From Lentisphaerota bacterium (GTDB lineage Bacteria > Verrucomicrobiota > Lentisphaeria > Victivallales > Victivallaceae), in NCBI GenBank assembly GCA_015061885.1, contig SUVS01000028.1, forward strand, positions 1 to 37,426: DNA of 37,426 bases, in the 5' to 3' direction. Below the pieces are notes generated by a model that did no database searches, was not told where the DNA came from, and saw only the letters and a list, made by a program, of their open reading frames with translations. Of this stretch, positions 35,901 through 37,426 are shown in pieces; the first letter of the stretch is position 1, and each line of letters opens with the position of its first letter. Position numbers and translations under genes: made by a program.

Positions 35901-35975
35901 TCTGGTCAATGTTCCGGTGAGAACCCACCACGGAACAGGCCCGTAATAACTTTGGTTGTCGCTTTGAAAAATCAT
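32967..35975 (-). CDS. large glycoside hydrolase, GH106/GH2-like
   Basis: From the ATG at 35975 the protein has about 1002 residues. GGGAG lies 8 bases upstream and the start overlaps the nth stop (ATGA). The N-terminus YYGPVPWWVLTGTLTRSEITRQL, then IYDDLSWPSGSAGG near residue 85 and GFFFDEPTMSALD near 230, are typical of large (beta/alpha)8 glycosidases related to GH106 alpha-L-rhamnosidases. C-terminal beta-sandwich domains contain sugar-binding-like LNNVDLPPRLWQYG. It has no signal peptide, so it would act on imported oligosaccharides. The exact family and sugar are not certain. Coupling to nth is unusual. Confidence 0.7.
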   Translation of the reverse strand: MIFQSDNQSYYGPVPWWVLTGTLTRSEITRQLDEMLERNIREVFLYANYGLEKPDFLSEEWFECIEFMIGEFAKRNMAFWIYDDLSWPSGSAGGIVPRDYPQYRMRSLNRFEHTLAPGESLSLPVGDMVRWCGFFPPESDTPQTLTPGSRFCNSFDCDVTVTILEVKLVDSIFFHNIGTESTWNQIGTLDTLNPAAVKCWMSYIHEEYRKRFKKYFGTVIKGFFFDEPTMSALDKTNTVPWTWDLEEAFAERYNYDCAENYWKLFYQKPDCEQFRYDFWLLTGNRFAEAFAKQLGDWCAENDLMLTGHGWPEEPSCQRLMINATGDLHFQQQYLQVPGTDILQSANCFTENITMGDGVKGWARNYIYSTKHPASTARYNNTKRTLVENSMICNFNSPLSQQRWCFDYHFSMGLNMMNSAVAFSLRDFRKYACCAESAMPYWRYYRGLSDYMERSSYFHTRGYQATEIAVLNAVSAKFAASDIAFDTSMRNEKTPFPPGCDSAEATLKTLDALIRLHRDFELLFEEVLVKGTIENGKLKLPNSEFSVIIIPQALTLADDVAAKLAEFTASGGTVIAVGDVPQKLVHSANGSFCNDLNNIASCRIAYEQNDFPEQLAALLEKASPVLYTLSGEKSDEVITLLRQDNDWYGLWLYNATDRDKSLTLATTPKLGKARAVFDPGDGICYQAPADGKFVLQSGQSLAFLFDKSIQEQLPAFELAPWNKLVCSHPLPLEWHFSKVVNTMRPDLELLLNGEFIAIPSDGYCPVAFNPDTTPFVTIRGKFVIKGNVPDDLRLRFDSQNFAELSVNGVSVKQTAVPEKVFDASNCAVYISNYCQTGENTFTVQIPISRWFGDRYGINMHFKGLMKLLDIVPLAGSFALNSERELVSLPEKFTAGDLCQQGLPEFFGTLELNTTFDLPANGLSASRILGCSACSNTIALRLNNVDLPPRLWQYGNFELPENLLKSSDNTLELTITQPAGNLYTRRWNGGKLKLMDFVLPEFYF

Positions 35976-36613
35976 TTTTTTGCTCCCGGGCATAAATCGT
36001 TGATTACACAATCCTGACATTGCATTCTGCGTGCTATGCAAATTCTTCTGCCATGAGTTATCAAAAGGTGCGAAAAGTTGCTCCATATTTCAGGCGGAAT
36101 CCGCTTGCAGACTATATTTTCAATTTTTTCAGGTGAATCATTTTCTTTGGCAAGATTAAAGTGTTTCATCAACCTTTGCACATGCGTATCGACAGGAAAC
36201 CCGGGGAGGTTGAAGGCGTTGCCGAGTACCACATTGGCACTTTTTCTGCCTACTCCGGGCAATGATGTCAGTTCTTCCATACTCTGCGGTACTTCGCTAT
36301 TGAATTCATTGACCAGTTTTATGGAGAGTTTGACGATATTTTCTGCCTTGTTACGCCACAATCCCAACGATTGAATTATTTTACCGACATCTTCCGCTGT
36401 TGCCTGACTCATTGCTTCGGGTGTCGGGTATTTGCCGAACAGCACCGGCGTAACCATATTGACCCGGTCATCTTTGCATTGGGCCGAAAGCAGAACCGCA
36501 ATGAGCAGTTGAAAAGCATTATCGTGCAGCAATGGACAGCCGAGTTCACCATAATGCCGGTAGAGCCGATCATAGATTTTCCGCAAAAGTACAGCTTTTT
36601 TATCATTGAGCAT
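35972..36613 (-). CDS. nth: endonuclease III
   Basis: The 213-residue DNA glycosylase/AP lyase has a helix-hairpin-helix LPGVGRKSANVV with the catalytic Lys, Asp in FPVDTHVQRL, and a C-terminal [4Fe-4S] cluster pattern CX6CX2CX5C (CIARRMQCQDCVINDLC). It removes oxidised pyrimidines. The ATG at 36613 is 9 bases after AGGAG; an in-frame TTG at 36622 is rejected. Its stop overlaps the glycosidase start. Confidence 0.95.
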   Translation of the reverse strand: MLNDKKAVLLRKIYDRLYRHYGELGCPLLHDNAFQLLIAVLLSAQCKDDRVNMVTPVLFGKYPTPEAMSQATAEDVGKIIQSLGLWRNKAENIVKLSIKLVNEFNSEVPQSMEELTSLPGVGRKSANVVLGNAFNLPGFPVDTHVQRLMKHFNLAKENDSPEKIENIVCKRIPPEIWSNFSHLLITHGRRICIARRMQCQDCVINDLCPGAKK

Positions 36614-36693
36614 AAAGTGCAACTCCTGAAAAATATTTTATGCACTGTTATAAAATAATATCTGTTATGTGAAAATCAAATCCGGAAATCAAA

Positions 36694-36714
36694 ACCACCG
36701 GCTTAGCCGGTGGT
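36694..36714. repeat. IS200 end hairpin (tnpA 3' side)
   Basis: A perfect 9-bp stem with a TTA loop lies beyond the 3' end of tnpA. Confidence 0.85.
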
Positions 36715-36794
36715 ATGCACCACGCCTTCAAGGCGATGGTACCGGCAGCCCGACACGGGCTTTGAATAAGTTCGCCACACGCAACTATTTTTCA

Positions 36795-36822
36795 AGCTAC
36801 CGCTAAAGCGGTGGCTTTTTTT
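36795..36822 (+). terminator. hairpin with T-run inside the IS, facing inward
   Basis: AGCTACCGC pairs with GCGGTGGCT (one T-G pair, TAAA loop), followed by T6. It would stop outside transcripts entering tnpA antisense, a known IS200 trait. Confidence 0.75.
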
Positions 36823-36824
36823 GC

Positions 36825-37283
36825 TTACTTATTCTTGCTACCCGTGAACGGGTCTATATATTCCTTAAATGTCATTTGTTCCATAGCCTGATCTTCGGCT
36901 AACTGATTTTGTATATACGTTGTAATTGCGTGGGTATCCGCTCCTACGGTATTGACATAATAACCGCGACACCAAAAATGTCGATTGCCATATTTATACT
37001 TCAAATTTGCATGTCTATCAAAAATCATCAAAGAGCTTTTTCCCTTCAAATATCCCATAAATTGAGACACGCTCAAATTTGGTGGAATACTTACAAGCAT
37101 ATGGATATGGTCAGGACACGCTTCCGCTTCATGAATTTCTACCCTTTTCAAATCACAAAGCTGTCGTAATATCTTACCTATGTCACTTTTTAATGTTCCA
37201 TAGATATTTATTCGGCGATATTTGGGGGCAAATACAATGTGATATTTGCATTTCCAACTGGTGTGTGATAAATTGTCTTTCAT
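36825..37283 (-). CDS. tnpA: IS200-family transposase TnpA (Y1 HUH)
   Basis: The 152-residue transposase has the HUH motif in CPDHIHMLVSI (His59, His61) and the catalytic Tyr123 in TTYIQNQ, with the usual IS200 opening HTSWKCKYHIVFAPKYRR. It cuts and joins single-stranded DNA at the end hairpins. Length and motifs are complete, so it is probably active. Confidence 0.95.
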   Translation of the reverse strand: MKDNLSHTSWKCKYHIVFAPKYRRINIYGTLKSDIGKILRQLCDLKRVEIHEAEACPDHIHMLVSIPPNLSVSQFMGYLKGKSSLMIFDRHANLKYKYGNRHFWCRGYYVNTVGADTHAITTYIQNQLAEDQAMEQMTFKEYIDPFTGSKNK

Positions 37284-37384
37284 ACAGGAAACTCCTTGTC
37301 TTTGTGTATGCGGTTGGCGAACCTTGCATACTATAGCAGGGAGTTTGCCTTTTTAAACTTGAAGCTAAAGCTATTTCGGCAACA

Positions 37385-37401
37385 TACCGGCTCAGCCGGT
37401 A
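37385..37401. repeat. IS200 end hairpin (tnpA 5' side)
   Basis: TACCGGC and GCCGGTA flank a TCA loop, upstream of the tnpA start. Confidence 0.8.
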
Positions 37402-37426
37402 GTTTTTTTACGCTAAAGCAATATAA

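Larger units (their letters stand above)
36690..37405 (-). mobile_element. IS200-like insertion sequence
   Basis: A single tnpA gene is flanked by subterminal hairpins: ACCACCGGC-TTA-GCCGGTGGT (36694-36714) on one side and TACCGGC-TCA-GCCGGTA (37385-37401) on the other, as in the IS200/IS605 family, which has hairpin rather than inverted-repeat ends. No tnpB is present. Exact ends are not determined; the element appears intact. Confidence 0.85.

Noticed and set aside
36694..36822. CRISPR-like short palindromes near the right edge
   Set aside because: They are the end and internal hairpins of an IS200 element; no repeat-spacer pattern exists.

Overview
The window looks like chromosomal DNA from an uncultured host-associated bacterium of the Lentisphaeria/Victivallales type. 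This is an inference from gene content and style: a giant low-complexity Ig/PPC-repeat protein, a large cytoplasmic GH106/GH2-like glycosidase, small W..LL...P repeat proteins, moderate GC, short intergenic gaps and a recurrent TATATT -10 box. No rRNA or tRNA gene and no CRISPR array was seen. One complete IS200-type element sits at the right edge.

Layout, left to right. (1) 188-4757, + strand: an rRNA-methyltransferase-like protein, then an apparent operon of folB, a type I phosphodiesterase and a membrane-anchored double AAA+ ATPase. (2) 4767-8361, - strand: the rpmE-prfA-DMT transporter-larC gene train, with an intrinsic terminator between rpmE and prfA. (3) 8561-9394, +: a PlsC-like acyltransferase. 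(4) 9395-10570, -: two tandem copies of a cassette made of a pseudoknot-capable RNA of about 160 nt, a U-run, and a protein of about 110 aa with 24-residue repeats. The RNA stems are kept by compensatory base changes between the copies. This is the best candidate for an undescribed system here. (5) 10680-12575: a NifX-like protein and a divergently transcribed MATE exporter. (6) 12865-19788: a 2307-aa protein with a C10-type cysteine peptidase domain, about seven Ig-like modules, a long beta repeat region and a PPC-like C-terminus, but no signal peptide. It is preceded by phased A-tracts and followed by a strong terminator. (7) 19904-20031, -: a candidate small RNA with C-rich unpaired segments. 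(8) 20226-21958, +: a NUDIX hydrolase and an MFS exporter, translationally coupled.

(9) 21986-22715: a terminator, one copy of a dispersed repeat of about 130 bp, a GC-rich hairpin cluster and a fragment of a second PPC-type C-terminus. (10) 22761-27213, -: lysS, an SGNH esterase, an alpha/beta esterase, mntP and xerC as one likely operon. (11) 27567-29945, +: a membrane pyrophosphatase of the K+-dependent type, with a terminator and the second dispersed repeat copy. (12) 30366-32257, +: a 23-bp triple repeat abutting a promoter, an AAA/DUF4143-type ATPase and rlmH. (13) 32259-36613, -: nth, a large glycoside hydrolase and a GNAT acetyltransferase as an operon. (14) 36690-37405: the IS200-like element.

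Most genes are housekeeping: translation (prfA, rpmE, lysS, rlmH), DNA repair and segregation (nth, xerC), folate synthesis (folB) and ion or energy handling (hppA, mntP, larC). The unusual material lies at 9395-10620, 12681-20043, 22023-22715 and 30013-30462.
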